The position numbers were made by a program, and so were the translations under genes. The notes below the pieces were generated by a model. That model was given only the letters and a program-made list of their open reading frames with translations, did no database searches and had not been told where the DNA came from. This document shows positions 36,091 through 45,515 of a stretch of 64,000 bases of DNA, piece by piece. The DNA comes from an uncultured Flavobacteriaceae bacterium (GTDB lineage: Bacteria; Bacteroidota; Bacteroidia; Flavobacteriales; Flavobacteriaceae), in contig CALSPF010000002.1 of assembly GCA_943788165.1 (NCBI GenBank), positions 186,001 to 250,000 on the forward strand, read 5' to 3'. Position 1 is the stretch's first letter. The number at the start of each line of letters is the position of its first letter.

Positions 36091-36786
36091 ATGATACAGC
36101 TAGAAAATCTTTCAAAAAAATATGATGAAGCAACGGTCTTAAACGTTGCTTCTCTTGGCATCGATAAAGGAGAACACTTTGGACTTGTAGGAAATAACGG
36201 TGCGGGAAAGACAACACTTTTTAGTCTGTTGTTGGATTTAATTCGACCAAGTTCAGGAAAAGTGAGTATTAATTCAATTGAAGTAGCTAAAAGCGAAGAC
36301 TGGAAAAAAGATACGGCAGCATTTATAGATGACGCTTTTTTAATTGACTATCTCACCCCAGAAGAATACTTTGCTTTCGTCGCGCAATTGCGAAAGATTT
36401 CAACGGATGAACTCCAAACGTTTTTAGCACAGTTTGAGGAGTTTTTTAATGGTGAAATTTTGGATCAAAAAAAATACCTGCGTGATTTCTCCAAAGGGAA
36501 CCAAAAAAAAGTAGGTCTAGCCGCTGCTTTCATTGGGAGCCCTGAGGTGGTTATTCTAGACGAGCCCTTTGCAAACCTTGATCCATCATCTCAAATTAGA
36601 TTGAAAAATTTTTTGACCGCCGAAAATAATTTGAACTGTACTTTGTTGATTTCATCCCACGATTTAAACCATGTGACAGACGTCTGTGACCGCATCGTTT
36701 TATTGGAGAAAGGGGCCGTCATCAAAGACACCCCAAAGAGTCCAGAAACACTAAAAGAGTTAGAAGCGTATTTTTCAGGCCAATAA
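36091..36786 (+). CDS. ABC transporter ATP-binding protein
   Basis: A 231-residue ABC ATPase. Walker A is GNNGAGKTTL (about residues 34-43), the signature appears as FSKGNQKKVGLA, Walker B as VVILDEPFANLDP, and the H-loop His in LISSHDLNHV. It lies 3 bases after the DUF5687 permease gene and energises it. The signature is of the FSKGNxxK type common in ABC-2 exporters. Confidence 0.92.
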   Translation: MIQLENLSKKYDEATVLNVASLGIDKGEHFGLVGNNGAGKTTLFSLLLDLIRPSSGKVSINSIEVAKSEDWKKDTAAFIDDAFLIDYLTPEEYFAFVAQLRKISTDELQTFLAQFEEFFNGEILDQKKYLRDFSKGNQKKVGLAAAFIGSPEVVILDEPFANLDPSSQIRLKNFLTAENNLNCTLLISSHDLNHVTDVCDRIVLLEKGAVIKDTPKSPETLKELEAYFSGQ

Positions 36787-36821
36787 CATACTAAAAAACG
36801 CTTTTTTCAGTTATCATATAA

Positions 36822-39287
36822 ATGCTTTTTTTGAATCGTAAACCGGCCTCTATCGTACTGCCTCTTTTGTGGGTGATTGTTTTTGGATGTTCTACCCAAA
36901 AAAACAACTTTGTCAATAGAGAATATCATGCATTAAACACCAAATTTAATGTGGTCTTCAATGGGAATGAAGCCCTATTCATTGGAAAGGCAATTTTATA
37001 TCAAAACTTAGAAGACGGTTTCCTCAACATTCTCCCTGTGGAACCCATTCTGTTGGCTGGAGAAGACCAGGAAAACAATGCCAGTATCCCCAGTTTTTCT
37101 ATTGCCGAAGAGAAAGCGGTGAAGGCGATACAAAAGCATTCCATGAATATCGAGGGAAAACAGCGCAACCGTCAAATCCAAGAAGCCTACTTGCTCTTGG
37201 GGAAGGCACGCTATTACGACCGACGGTTCTTACCAGCGCTCGAAGCGTTTAATTTTTTACTGGAAGAATATGGCGGTCAAGAAGCGTTTTATGAAGGCAA
37301 GCTTTGGCGCGAAAAAACCAACTTACGTTTAAAAAATGACGAGTTTGCCATAACAAACTTGAAGCCTTATGCTAATCAAATTCCTTTTGGCCAAAAATTA
37401 TACGCAGAGTATAATGCAACAGTCGCTCAGGGGTATATCAATCTAAAAGAAGAAGATTCTGCACGAGTATATATTTCTAGGGCTGCTTTAGCAGAAAAAA
37501 AGAAAGTAACCAAGGCGCGTTATCGCTATATAGAAGCACAACTCTTAGAGCGTGCAAACCTAATTGACAGTGCACAGCTAGCATATCAATCCATTGTAAA
37601 CTGGAACAGAAAGGCGCCTAGGATTTTTTGGATGCAAGCCAAGTTGCAGTCCATTCGATTGCGAGCAGTAATCGACAGCGTTAGTCCGCTTCCTTCGCTA
37701 GATCGCTTGAGTAAACGCTTTGAAAACCAGCCTTATTTACATCTTATTCACCAGCAAGAAGCACGTTATCTTTTATCACAAGATCAAGACAGTCTCGCAT
37801 TAAAAAATTATAATAAATCCTTAAAAAGCGTCTACATAGATCCCGCAACCCAACGAGCCAATTACAGGGAACTGGCCGACTATAATTTTAGTCAAGGAAA
37901 TTATGTAAAAACAGGATCTTATTTGGATAGTTTGGTGGGGCAAATTCCAGAAGAAGGACGATTAAAAAAAACCATTCAACGCGAACGCGAAGGTTTAGAA
38001 GATGTCATAACGCTTGAAAAAATCGTCCAAACAACCGATAGCATATTGCGATTAACAACAATGAGTAAAGAAGAGCAACGCAATTTCTTTCAAACAGAGA
38101 TTGATCGAAAAAGAGCGCAAGAATTGGCCGCAGTTGTTCAAGAGAAAAAAGGAATATTTAATTTTGGCGGAAATGCGTCTAACAACTTTTATTTCTATAA
38201 TAACCGTTTATTGGTGGGTGGGAAGCAAGAATTTCTATCCACTTGGGGAAACCGACTAAACGCCGACAATTGGAATCGTTTACAAGCGACTCAACTCCTC
38301 AATGAACCCATCGAAACCCGAGCAAAAGGCCAGGAGAGAGAAGAAGGTTTTTTTGTTGAAACAGCCGACTTTTTTATAGAGCAAGTACCTACAGATCAAG
38401 TGTTAATTGATAGCTTGGATTTGGCCCGTAAGCAATCCTATCTTGATGTTGGAATAATCTACAAGGAAAAATTTAAAAACAGATTGTTAGCCCTAGAGAG
38501 ACTTGAAAAGGTGTTGACTCTTTCTCCAACTCCCCGACAAGAAGAAAGTGCGCTATACCATTGTTTTAAACTGCAAGAGAAAGAGAATCCAAAGCAAGCA
38601 GAAGAATATAAAAAACGCTTATCGTCAAGTTATCCAGACTCTGCTTTTACCCAGATCTTGGTTGATCCCGATAATTTTTCATTGGCAGAAAATCAAACCC
38701 CTTCTTCTATTTACGCCCAATTGTATGAGGCATATAATCAACAAGAATACGAACGGGTTTTGGATGAAGGTGAAAACCTCAAGGTTTTTGTGAGTGGCAC
38801 CTCTTTGGCTCCTAAAGTAGCCTTGCTCCAAGCCAATGCAAAAGGGCGACTTTTTGGGGAAGAGAAATACAAAGAGGCGCTTGAGGAGTTTTTAAAGCAG
38901 TACCCAAACGCAGAAGAAGCTACCGCTGTGAAAATTACATTTTCGCGCATTCAAAAAGAAGCACAAGAACAACACAAAAGAGTTTCCGTTAAAAGCTATA
39001 AATGGGTCCTTGCTTTTGCCAAAGAAGAAGGCATAAACAGCTTGGTGGACAACATGAAGAAAGCGATGGAGAAAGACCCAAACAGTCGTTGGAAAATATC
39101 AAGAGACGTGTACGACAAAACAACAGATTTTATTGTTGTGCACACAAAAAACCAATACCCAGATCAACAATTTTACTTAAAACTATGGGGAGATATCCCA
39201 AATTTCGATAAGAAAACAAATAATTTTGTACTTTTATCGGCTCAATATGAAGAAATTCAGCGACTTAAAAGCTGGCAACCCAAATAA
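36822..39287 (+). CDS. sprE: Type IX secretion/gliding lipoprotein SprE (PorW)
   Basis: An 821-residue TPR-repeat lipoprotein with leader ending LLWVIVFGC then ST. The start of the mature protein (NFVNREYHALNTKFNVVFNGNEAL) and the early ILPVEP block are characteristic of SprE, the Flavobacterium homologue of PorW, required for type IX secretion and gliding. Tandem TPR-like helices span most of the rest. The C-terminal 200 residues continue with repeats and a short terminal domain. It heads a gene run into the bactofilin and ATP synthase genes, an arrangement typical of Flavobacteria. Confidence 0.88.
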   Translation: MLFLNRKPASIVLPLLWVIVFGCSTQKNNFVNREYHALNTKFNVVFNGNEALFIGKAILYQNLEDGFLNILPVEPILLAGEDQENNASIPSFSIAEEKAVKAIQKHSMNIEGKQRNRQIQEAYLLLGKARYYDRRFLPALEAFNFLLEEYGGQEAFYEGKLWREKTNLRLKNDEFAITNLKPYANQIPFGQKLYAEYNATVAQGYINLKEEDSARVYISRAALAEKKKVTKARYRYIEAQLLERANLIDSAQLAYQSIVNWNRKAPRIFWMQAKLQSIRLRAVIDSVSPLPSLDRLSKRFENQPYLHLIHQQEARYLLSQDQDSLALKNYNKSLKSVYIDPATQRANYRELADYNFSQGNYVKTGSYLDSLVGQIPEEGRLKKTIQREREGLEDVITLEKIVQTTDSILRLTTMSKEEQRNFFQTEIDRKRAQELAAVVQEKKGIFNFGGNASNNFYFYNNRLLVGGKQEFLSTWGNRLNADNWNRLQATQLLNEPIETRAKGQEREEGFFVETADFFIEQVPTDQVLIDSLDLARKQSYLDVGIIYKEKFKNRLLALERLEKVLTLSPTPRQEESALYHCFKLQEKENPKQAEEYKKRLSSSYPDSAFTQILVDPDNFSLAENQTPSSIYAQLYEAYNQQEYERVLDEGENLKVFVSGTSLAPKVALLQANAKGRLFGEEKYKEALEEFLKQYPNAEEATAVKITFSRIQKEAQEQHKRVSVKSYKWVLAFAKEEGINSLVDNMKKAMEKDPNSRWKISRDVYDKTTDFIVVHTKNQYPDQQFYLKLWGDIPNFDKKTNNFVLLSAQYEEIQRLKSWQPK

Positions 39288-39302
39288 CAAAAGTTTACAA
39301 TA

Positions 39303-39683
39303 ATGAAAAATAACGAAACCAACGGACAACCTAACAGAATTGAGAAAAGCACCAAAATCAAGGGAGACATCTCTTCAGATGCAGATTTTAGAATTGATGG
39401 CACTCTAGAAGGGTCAATCGTTACTTCTGGCAAAGTGGTTATCGGTAAAGATGGATATATCAACGGTTCAGTGAGCTGCACCTATGCAGATGTTGAAGGG
39501 AAATTCAACGGAAAGATTGATGTAAAAGAAAGCCTTTCGCTAAAAGCAACCTCTGTGGTTGAAGGAGACGTTGTTATTGGAAAACTGATTGTTGAATCAG
39601 GAGCGACACTAAACGCGAACTGTTCAATGAAAACCGCTACAGATGTAAAATCAATTGTGGGGAAAAATGAAAAAACAGCCTAA
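39303..39683 (+). CDS. Bactofilin (polymer-forming cytoskeletal protein)
   Basis: A 126-residue bactofilin: a charged N-terminus (IEKSTKIKGDISSDADF) then a right-handed beta-helix with repeated hydrophobic strands (RIDGTLEGSI, GKVVIGKDGYINGSV, ADVEGKFNGKIDV). It forms non-polar filaments that scaffold envelope enzymes. It lies 15 bases after sprE and its 3' end overlaps atpZ by 17 bases. Confidence 0.9.
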   Translation: MKNNETNGQPNRIEKSTKIKGDISSDADFRIDGTLEGSIVTSGKVVIGKDGYINGSVSCTYADVEGKFNGKIDVKESLSLKATSVVEGDVVIGKLIVESGATLNANCSMKTATDVKSIVGKNEKTA

Positions 39684-39867
39684 TGCTTGGTTAATCTTTT
39701 CCTCACTCGCCGTTCAAATTGGCGTTTTGATGTATGCTGCTGTTTCCTTAGGTCAGTTTCTTGACCAAAGGAATGCAACATCCAAACCATGGTGGACGCT
39801 TGGCTGCTGTATTTTCGGTATAATCGTCATCATCCAACGAATCATTCAACAAACAAAGAAATTATAG
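39667..39867 (+). CDS. AtpZ/AtpI-family ATP synthase accessory protein
   Basis: A 66-residue two-helix membrane protein: WLIFSSLAVQIGVLMYAAVSLG, then LDQRNATSKPWWTLGCCIFGIIVII. The DxR/WWTL pattern between helices matches AtpI/AtpZ, which help c-ring assembly or Mg uptake for F-type ATP synthase. I chose ATG 39667 (MKKQPNAW). It overlaps the bactofilin gene and precedes DUF6168. Confidence 0.85.
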   Translation: MKKQPNAWLIFSSLAVQIGVLMYAAVSLGQFLDQRNATSKPWWTLGCCIFGIIVIIQRIIQQTKKL

Positions 39868-40247
39868 GACCCACGCTTCGAACAATTTACCTTCCTTTTA
39901 CAGCGCTATTTGCTATGGTGTGTGTACTTCATTCAACGGTTTTATTTCTGCTAGGACATAGTTTTACAGAAGCCTATTTTGTTGAGGTTTATCTTGGGAA
40001 CTTTGCGTTAAGTATTCTTTTTTTATGGGGATTACTAGCAGCATTCAATCGTTACAGTCACAATGTTGCTTGGCTCTATATGTTGTTAAGTGCTGTAAAA
40101 TTTACCCTGTTCTTTTTTCTTTTGTGGCCGGTTTTTAAGCAAGATGGTCAAGTAACAATTTTAGAAAAAACAAGCTTTTTGACCCCCTATTTTACGGGCC
40201 TGTTTTTGGAAACACGAATCTTAATTTCCAAATTGAATAAAATATAA
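39789..40247 (+). CDS. DUF6168 family membrane protein
   Basis: A protein with four predicted transmembrane helices (first YLPFTALFAMVCVLHSTVLF; last PYFTGLFLETRILIS), matching the DUF6168 family that sits between atpZ and atpB in Flavobacteria. The only ATG before the first helix is at 39789, deep inside atpZ; residues 1-24 from it look like an out-of-frame shadow. The likelier start is an unusual codon near 39861 (ATT), giving about 128 residues. Role unknown, presumably ATP synthase assembly. Confidence 0.68.
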   Translation: MVDAWLLYFRYNRHHPTNHSTNKEIIGPTLRTIYLPFTALFAMVCVLHSTVLFLLGHSFTEAYFVEVYLGNFALSILFLWGLLAAFNRYSHNVAWLYMLLSAVKFTLFFFLLWPVFKQDGQVTILEKTSFLTPYFTGLFLETRILISKLNKI

Positions 40248-40280
40248 GCCGGAACTGTTTTTCCTTTTCGTTTAAAGCAC

Positions 40281-40288
40281 TACATTTG
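40281..40288 (+). promoter_or_regulatory. Putative -7 box (TACATTTG) before atpB
   Basis: Exact TAnnTTTG match, 20 bases before ATG 40309. It could give the ATP synthase core genes a promoter of their own besides read-through from sprE. Confidence 0.45.
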
Positions 40289-40308
40289 CACACGAATTTT
40301 AGTTCGAT

Positions 40309-41418
40309 ATGAAGAGGAAATCAACTATTTTGAATCGCGTTAAAAAGAGCGCTGCTGTTCTTGCCCTTCTCTGCTCTAGTGTAGTTTTTGGAGAAACAAA
40401 AGATCAAGCACAAGGGGGAGACCTCAAAGCCCAAATCAAAGAATACATTGCGCATCACTTACAAGATTCCTATGACTTCAGTTTTTTCTCTTACACCAAC
40501 GATCAGGGAGAACATGTATATGTCGGGCTTCCATTGCCCATCATTTTGTGGGACAATGGGCTGAAAGTCTTTTCTTCATCCAAATTCCATCACAGCGAAA
40601 CCGTGGCCAATGTTGACAGGAATTATTATGCCCTTCATCACAACAAAATATATAAAACGGATGCAGCTGGAACCATTAATTATGATGAGGCCCAGCATGC
40701 AACAAATAACAAACCACTCGATTTGTCAATTACCAAAAGCGTGGTAAGTATGATGATCGTCTTTTTAATCATGTTCTTCCTCTTTAAAAGTTTGGCAGAT
40801 TCTTACGCAAAGAATGGTGGAATTGCCGCAGGAATTGGTCGCTTTTTCGAACCAATCGTTTTGTATGTTAGAGACGACATTGCCAGACCTAATATTGGAG
40901 ACAAGAAATACAAAAAGTACATGAGTTTTTTGTTGACCATCTTTTTCTTTATATGGTTTTTGAACATCCTAGGCCTCACACCTCTTGGCGTTAACGTTAC
41001 GGGAAATATCGCTGTTACCTTTGGCCTTGCACTTTTAACCTTTTTAATCACCAACCTTACTGGGACAAAAGATTACTGGTTACATATTTTTGATCCTCTT
41101 GGAAGTACCATGGCTTGGTACGCTAAAGTGCCTTTGTACATTATCTTAATTCCTATTGAAGTCTTGGGGATTTTTATCAAACCCTTTTCACTCTTAATCC
41201 GTTTGTATGCAAATATGCAAGCAGGACATATTGTCTTGATGAGTTTAATTGGACTGATGTTTATATTTAAAAGTTGGTTAGGAAGCCCTTTATCCTTCGG
41301 ACTTGCTTTTGCCATTTCATTGATTGAAGTTTTAGTTGCCTTGTTACAGGCATATATATTTACGATGCTTTCTGCACTATATTTTGGCTTTGCAGCCGAA
41401 GAGCATGAGCATCATTAA
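40309..41418 (+). CDS. atpB: F0F1 ATP synthase subunit a
   Basis: A 369-residue subunit, about 100 residues longer than the E. coli protein. Residues 1-28 look like a signal sequence (AVLALLCSSVVFG), followed by a soluble region to about 145. The conserved core has five or six helices, with the proton-channel Arg in LIRLYANMQAGHIV near residue 300 and the QAYIFTMLSALYFG end helix. The N-terminal extension is typical of Bacteroidetes. It is the first of atpBEFHAG. Confidence 0.93.
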   Translation: MKRKSTILNRVKKSAAVLALLCSSVVFGETKDQAQGGDLKAQIKEYIAHHLQDSYDFSFFSYTNDQGEHVYVGLPLPIILWDNGLKVFSSSKFHHSETVANVDRNYYALHHNKIYKTDAAGTINYDEAQHATNNKPLDLSITKSVVSMMIVFLIMFFLFKSLADSYAKNGGIAAGIGRFFEPIVLYVRDDIARPNIGDKKYKKYMSFLLTIFFFIWFLNILGLTPLGVNVTGNIAVTFGLALLTFLITNLTGTKDYWLHIFDPLGSTMAWYAKVPLYIILIPIEVLGIFIKPFSLLIRLYANMQAGHIVLMSLIGLMFIFKSWLGSPLSFGLAFAISLIEVLVALLQAYIFTMLSALYFGFAAEEHEHH

Positions 41419-41473
41419 CCAAACACTACTCAATTGAGTACTGAAAATGATTGTTTAATTTAAATTACACACT

Positions 41474-41668
41474 ATGGAAATTCCAGTAATGGTAGGAGCA
41501 GGTTTAGTCGTAATTGGTGTTGGAATGGGGATCGGTCGTATCGGTGGATCTGCTATGGACGCAATTGCACGTCAGCCAGATGCTTACGGTAAAATTCAAA
41601 CAGCTATGTTAATCGCAGCTGCATTGATTGAAGGAATTGGTTTTGCTGCACTTTTTGCAGTGAGCTAA
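41474..41668 (+). CDS. atpE: F0F1 ATP synthase subunit c
   Basis: A 64-residue two-helix c-ring subunit. The polar loop is ARQPDAYGK (about residues 32-40) and the ion-binding carboxylate is Glu53 in ALIEGIGFAALF. Gly rather than Ser/Thr follows this Glu and no Gln is seen at the equivalent helix-1 site, so a proton-type rather than sodium-type ring is expected. Confidence 0.96.
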   Translation: MEIPVMVGAGLVVIGVGMGIGRIGGSAMDAIARQPDAYGKIQTAMLIAAALIEGIGFAALFAVS

Positions 41669-41740
41669 ATCATTTTTTAAATAAAGCTGAACGCGGTTGG
41701 CGGCAGCTTTATTTTTCTTAATTGAATACATTTAAATGAT

Positions 41741-42241
41741 ATGGAAAAATTAGTAGAAGAATTTTCGTTTGGTCTCTTTTTTTGGCAAACCTTACTTTTT
41801 GTAGGCTTGCTTTTATTGATGGCTAAATATGCTTGGAAACCAATACTTTCAGCCGTTGAAGAACGCGAAAACACCATAAAGGATTCTTTAGAAGCTGCTG
41901 GTAAAGCAAAAGCAGACATGGAAGTCATTCAGGCAGACAATAAGCGAATCTTGAAAGAAGCGCGTGCAGAACGAGAAGCCCTCCTGGCAGAAGCCAAAAA
42001 GGCAAGTACCCAAATGATCAACGAAGCAAAAGACGCAGCGAAGACAGAAGCAGACAAAATTGCAGCTGCAGCACAGGAAGCTATCATACAAGAAAAGAAT
42101 GCAGCCATTAATGACATTAAAAATCAAATGGCAAGCCTTTCCATCGATATTGCAGAGAAAATCGTGCAAGGCGAATTGGCTGATCAAAAGAAACAAGAAC
42201 AACTGGTTGAGAAACTAGTTAAGGAGATAGAGATTAATTAA
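41741..42241 (+). CDS. atpF: F0F1 ATP synthase subunit b
   Basis: A 166-residue stator subunit: one N-terminal transmembrane helix (FGLFFWQTLLFVGLLLLMAKYAW) then a long Ala/Glu/Lys-rich coiled coil (about 45-160), which dimerises and reaches the F1 head through delta. It follows atpE by 72 bases and precedes atpH by 3. Confidence 0.95.
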   Translation: MEKLVEEFSFGLFFWQTLLFVGLLLLMAKYAWKPILSAVEERENTIKDSLEAAGKAKADMEVIQADNKRILKEARAEREALLAEAKKASTQMINEAKDAAKTEADKIAAAAQEAIIQEKNAAINDIKNQMASLSIDIAEKIVQGELADQKKQEQLVEKLVKEIEIN

Positions 42242-42244
42242 GTA

Positions 42245-42793
42245 ATGAGAAACACCCGCGCAGCACTACGTTATGCAAAGGCAGCCCTAAGCATTTCTTT
42301 AGAACAAAATAAAGAAGCCGCTTTGGCACAAGACATGGAGTACATTGTATCCGTATTTGCGAAAAATAATGCATTGGGCCAATTCTTGGAAAATCCTGTA
42401 ATTGCGAACAGTGTCAAACAAGACAGTTTGCAGCAAGTGTTTGCCTCCCTCAGTCCTTTATCCAATAAAGTAATTGCTTTACTTGCCACCAATAATCGCA
42501 TTGATTTATTGGATCAAGTAGCGGTTGCCTACCTGGATATATTAAAAAAACACCAAGGAAAGGAAACGGCAATAGTAACAACTGCTGTGGCATTAACACC
42601 TGCTTTGGAAAAAACAATTTTAGCCAAAGCAAGCCAATTGTCTTCAGCTAAAATTAACTTAGAAAATATCATTGACCCATCCATTATTGGTGGTTTTATT
42701 TTACGTATTGGCGACTTGCAATACAATGCAAGTGTTGCCCATCAATTGGATCAATTGAAAAGAGAATTTACACAAACGAATTATAGCGCATAA
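42245..42793 (+). CDS. atpH: F0F1 ATP synthase subunit delta
   Basis: A 182-residue OSCP/delta subunit. The N-terminal ALRYAKAALSISLEQN helix block and the C-terminal IIGGFILRIGDLQYNASVAHQL segment, which binds subunit b, match the family. It lies between atpF and atpA with short gaps. Confidence 0.94.
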   Translation: MRNTRAALRYAKAALSISLEQNKEAALAQDMEYIVSVFAKNNALGQFLENPVIANSVKQDSLQQVFASLSPLSNKVIALLATNNRIDLLDQVAVAYLDILKKHQGKETAIVTTAVALTPALEKTILAKASQLSSAKINLENIIDPSIIGGFILRIGDLQYNASVAHQLDQLKREFTQTNYSA

Positions 42794-42802
42794 AAAAAAA
42801 CT

Positions 42803-44380
42803 ATGGCAGCAATCAAACCCGCTGAAGTTTCAGCAATCTTAAAAAACCAACTCGCAGGAACCGACACTTCTTCCTCTTTAGATGAAGTAGGAACTGTATT
42901 GGAAGTAGGAGACGGAATCGCCCGTGTGTATGGATTATCTAACGCACAATACGGTGAATTGGTTCGTTTTGACTCTGGCCTTGAGGGCATGGTCTTAAAC
43001 TTAGAAGAAGACAATGTAGGGGTGGTGCTTTTAGGCCCATCCAAAGAAATTATAGAAGGTGATACAGTAAAACGCACCAACACCATTGCTTCCATCAATG
43101 TTGGTGAAGGAATTGTTGGACGTGTTGTGGATACTCTTGGAAACACCATTGACGGAAAAGGCCCTATCGAAGGCGAAACCTTCGAAATGCCTCTTGAGCG
43201 TAAAGCACCTGGAGTGATTTACCGTCAACCAGTAAACGAACCAATGCAAACTGGAATCAAGTCAATTGACGCGATGATTCCCGTGGGTAGAGGACAACGT
43301 GAATTGGTGATTGGTGACCGTCAAACAGGGAAAACAACGGTTTGTATTGACACCATTCTTAACCAGAAAGAATTTTACGACGCAGGTGAGCCAGTATATT
43401 GCATCTATGTTGCCATTGGACAAAAAGCCTCTACGGTTGCAGGAATTGCAAAAGTATTGGAAGACAAAGGCGCACTAGCTTACACAACAATTGTTGCTGC
43501 AAACGCATCTGACCCAGCGCCAATGCAAGTTTATGCCCCTATGGCAGGAGCTGCAATTGGCGAGTACTTTAGAGATACGGGTCGCCCAGCATTGATCATT
43601 TATGATGATTTATCGAAGCAAGCAGTTGCCTACCGTGAGGTTTCTTTATTATTGCGTCGCCCACCTGGACGTGAAGCATATCCTGGAGATGTATTTTACT
43701 TACACTCCCGTTTATTAGAGCGTGCAGCTAAGGTTATTGCAGACGACACCATCGCAAAAGGAATGAACGATTTACCAGAATCCTTAAAAGATAAGGTAAA
43801 AGGAGGTGGATCTTTAACAGCACTTCCGATCATCGAAACCCAAGCAGGAGACGTATCAGCTTATATCCCAACCAACGTAATTTCGATTACCGATGGACAA
43901 ATCTTTTTGGAGTCTGACTTGTTCAACTCAGGAGTTCGACCAGCCATTAACGTAGGTATTTCGGTATCACGTGTAGGAGGATCGGCGCAGATCAAATCCA
44001 TGAAAAAAGTATCAGGTACATTAAAATTAGATCAGGCACAATTCCGCGAATTAGAAGCCTTTGCTAAGTTTGGATCTGATTTGGATGCAGCAACCCTAAA
44101 CGTAATCGAAAAGGGACGCCGTAACGTAGAAATACTGAAACAAGCACAAAACGACCCTTACACAGTAGAAGATCAAACAGCGATCATCTATGCGGGGTCT
44201 AAGAACCTATTACGTAACGTTCCGGTTACCCAAGTAAAGGCGTTTGAAAAAGCGTTTTTAGCAGAATTAAACGAAAAATACCGCAACGTTTTAGACACCA
44301 TCAAAACAGGGAAATTAACCGACGAGGTGTTGGATACATTGAACGCTGTGGCCAAAAGCACATCAGCACAATTTGAATAG
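42803..44380 (+). CDS. atpA: F0F1 ATP synthase subunit alpha
   Basis: A 525-residue F1 subunit. Walker A is [10 protein letters not shown] (about residues 171-180), and the catalytic-interface signature [17 protein letters not shown] lies near residue 390. The N-terminal beta-barrel carries [11 protein letters not shown]. Length is standard. In this operon atpD and atpC do not follow, so beta and epsilon must be encoded elsewhere. Confidence 0.97.
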   Translation: MAAIKPAEVSAILKNQLAGTDTSSSLDEVGTVLEVGDGIARVYGLSNAQYGELVRFDSGLEGMVLNLEEDNVGVVLLGPSKEIIEGDTVKRTNTIASINVGEGIVGRVVDTLGNTIDGKGPIEGETFEMPLERKAPGVIYRQPVNEPMQTGIKSIDAMIPVGRGQRELVIGDRQTGKTTVCIDTILNQKEFYDAGEPVYCIYVAIGQKASTVAGIAKVLEDKGALAYTTIVAANASDPAPMQVYAPMAGAAIGEYFRDTGRPALIIYDDLSKQAVAYREVSLLLRRPPGREAYPGDVFYLHSRLLERAAKVIADDTIAKGMNDLPESLKDKVKGGGSLTALPIIETQAGDVSAYIPTNVISITDGQIFLESDLFNSGVRPAINVGISVSRVGGSAQIKSMKKVSGTLKLDQAQFRELEAFAKFGSDLDAATLNVIEKGRRNVEILKQAQNDPYTVEDQTAIIYAGSKNLLRNVPVTQVKAFEKAFLAELNEKYRNVLDTIKTGKLTDEVLDTLNAVAKSTSAQFE

Positions 44381-44386
44381 ACCGCT

Positions 44387-45247
44387 ATGGCGAACTTAAA
44401 AGAAATACGGAATCGGATTGCATCGGTCTCTTCGACCATGCAAATTACCTCGGCCATGAAAATGGTTTCGGCAGCGAAGCTCAAAAAAGCGCAAGATGCC
44501 ATTACTGCCATGCGTCCGTATTCCGATAAGTTGACAGAATTGATTCAAAACCTGAGCAGTTCCATCGATGGAGATACGCCTAACCCATACACACAAGAAC
44601 GCCCTGTAAAAAAGGTGTTGTTGGTAGCAATCACCTCCAACCGTGGTTTGTGTGGTGGATTCAATTCTAACATTATCAAAGCGGTTAACCACTACGTTGA
44701 GCAAAACAGTAACCAAGTGATTAGTTTAATCACCTTGGGGAAAAAAGGAAACGATATATTGTCAAAAACGAAAACCATTGCCACAAACAACAATGGAATC
44801 TTTGATGACTTGAATTTTGCCAACACAAGTGAAATTGCCGAAGGCTTTATGGAGGCCTTTGCCAACAAAGAATACGACAAAGTGGTGGTTATGTACAACC
44901 GTTTTAAAAACGCAGCCACGCAAATTGTTACTACAGAAAAGCTATTGCCAATCGTTGCCGAAGCAAACGATAGTGCGAACGCTACTGCCGATTATATTTT
45001 TGAGCCAACCCAAGAAGAGATTGTCAATGAATTATTGCCTAAAAGCATCAAAATGCAGCTTTTTAAGGCATTACGCGATTCTTTTGCCAGCGAACATGGT
45101 GCACGTATGACCGCCATGCACAAGGCAACAGACAACGCTACAGAATTGAGGGACCAATTAAAGTTAACCTACAACAAGGCCCGTCAAGCAGCTATTACCA
45201 ATGAGATTTTAGAAATCGTGGGTGGTGCAGAAGCCCTGAACGACTAG
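44387..45247 (+). CDS. atpG: F0F1 ATP synthase subunit gamma
   Basis: A 286-residue central-stalk subunit. N-terminal helix MANLKEIRNRIASVSSTMQITSAMKMVSAAKLKKAQ, central SNRGLCGGFNSNI, and the C-terminal ARMTAMHKATDNATELRDQL coiled coil are all family signatures. It is the last gene of the operon; a terminator hairpin follows 24 bases later. Confidence 0.96.
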   Translation: MANLKEIRNRIASVSSTMQITSAMKMVSAAKLKKAQDAITAMRPYSDKLTELIQNLSSSIDGDTPNPYTQERPVKKVLLVAITSNRGLCGGFNSNIIKAVNHYVEQNSNQVISLITLGKKGNDILSKTKTIATNNNGIFDDLNFANTSEIAEGFMEAFANKEYDKVVVMYNRFKNAATQIVTTEKLLPIVAEANDSANATADYIFEPTQEEIVNELLPKSIKMQLFKALRDSFASEHGARMTAMHKATDNATELRDQLKLTYNKARQAAITNEILEIVGGAEALND

Positions 45248-45270
45248 TATTACTTTTAGATTACATTTGT

Positions 45271-45298
45271 AAGGACCCTTTTTTAAGGGGCTTTTTTT
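45271..45298 (+). terminator. Rho-independent terminator of the ATP synthase operon
   Basis: A stem of AAGGACCCTT pairing with AAGGGGCTTT around TTTT, with one A/G mismatch and one G-T pair, followed by seven T residues (45292-45298). It sits 24 bases after the atpG stop. Confidence 0.75.
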
Positions 45299-45327
45299 AT
45301 TCCTGCTTTTCAAAGAATGACCGTATT

Positions 45328-45403
45328 GTCATTCCGGGCTTGATCCGGAATCCATACCACTGTTTTTAATGCCCTTGTGGATTCCTGCTTTCGCAGGAAT
45401 GAC
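45328..45403. repeat. Cruciform intergenic repeat (two nested hairpins)
   Basis: Two hairpins share one larger palindrome. The left is ATTCCGG...CCGGAAT (45331-45351), the right ATTCCTGC-TTTC-GCAGGAAT (45381-45400). The outer ends GTCATTCC and GGAATGAC are inverted repeats, as are the inner GGAATCCA and TGGATTCC-type ends. A third imperfect stem using TTCCTGC (45463-45469) and GCAGGAA (45495-45501) lies nearby. This is the layout of REP/MITE-like intergenic elements. No other copy is seen in the window. Confidence 0.7.
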
Positions 45404-45515
45404 ATCTTGTTGGAGTTGGTTCATTCAGCCATCCCAGCCCTGACCCTTGTCATTAAGGGCTTTTCCTGCTGGAGCTCGTCACCCGAAAGTGGTGGCAGGA
45501 ATGAAGAATTCAGCG

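Noticed and set aside
43798-43810. AAAAGGAGG-like ribosome site inside atpA
   Set aside because: It is within a conserved coding sequence and no frame starts sensibly behind it.
45262-45269. TACATTTG -7 box after atpG
   Set aside because: It sits directly before the operon terminator and no gene follows on that strand for over 1 kb, so it is probably chance.
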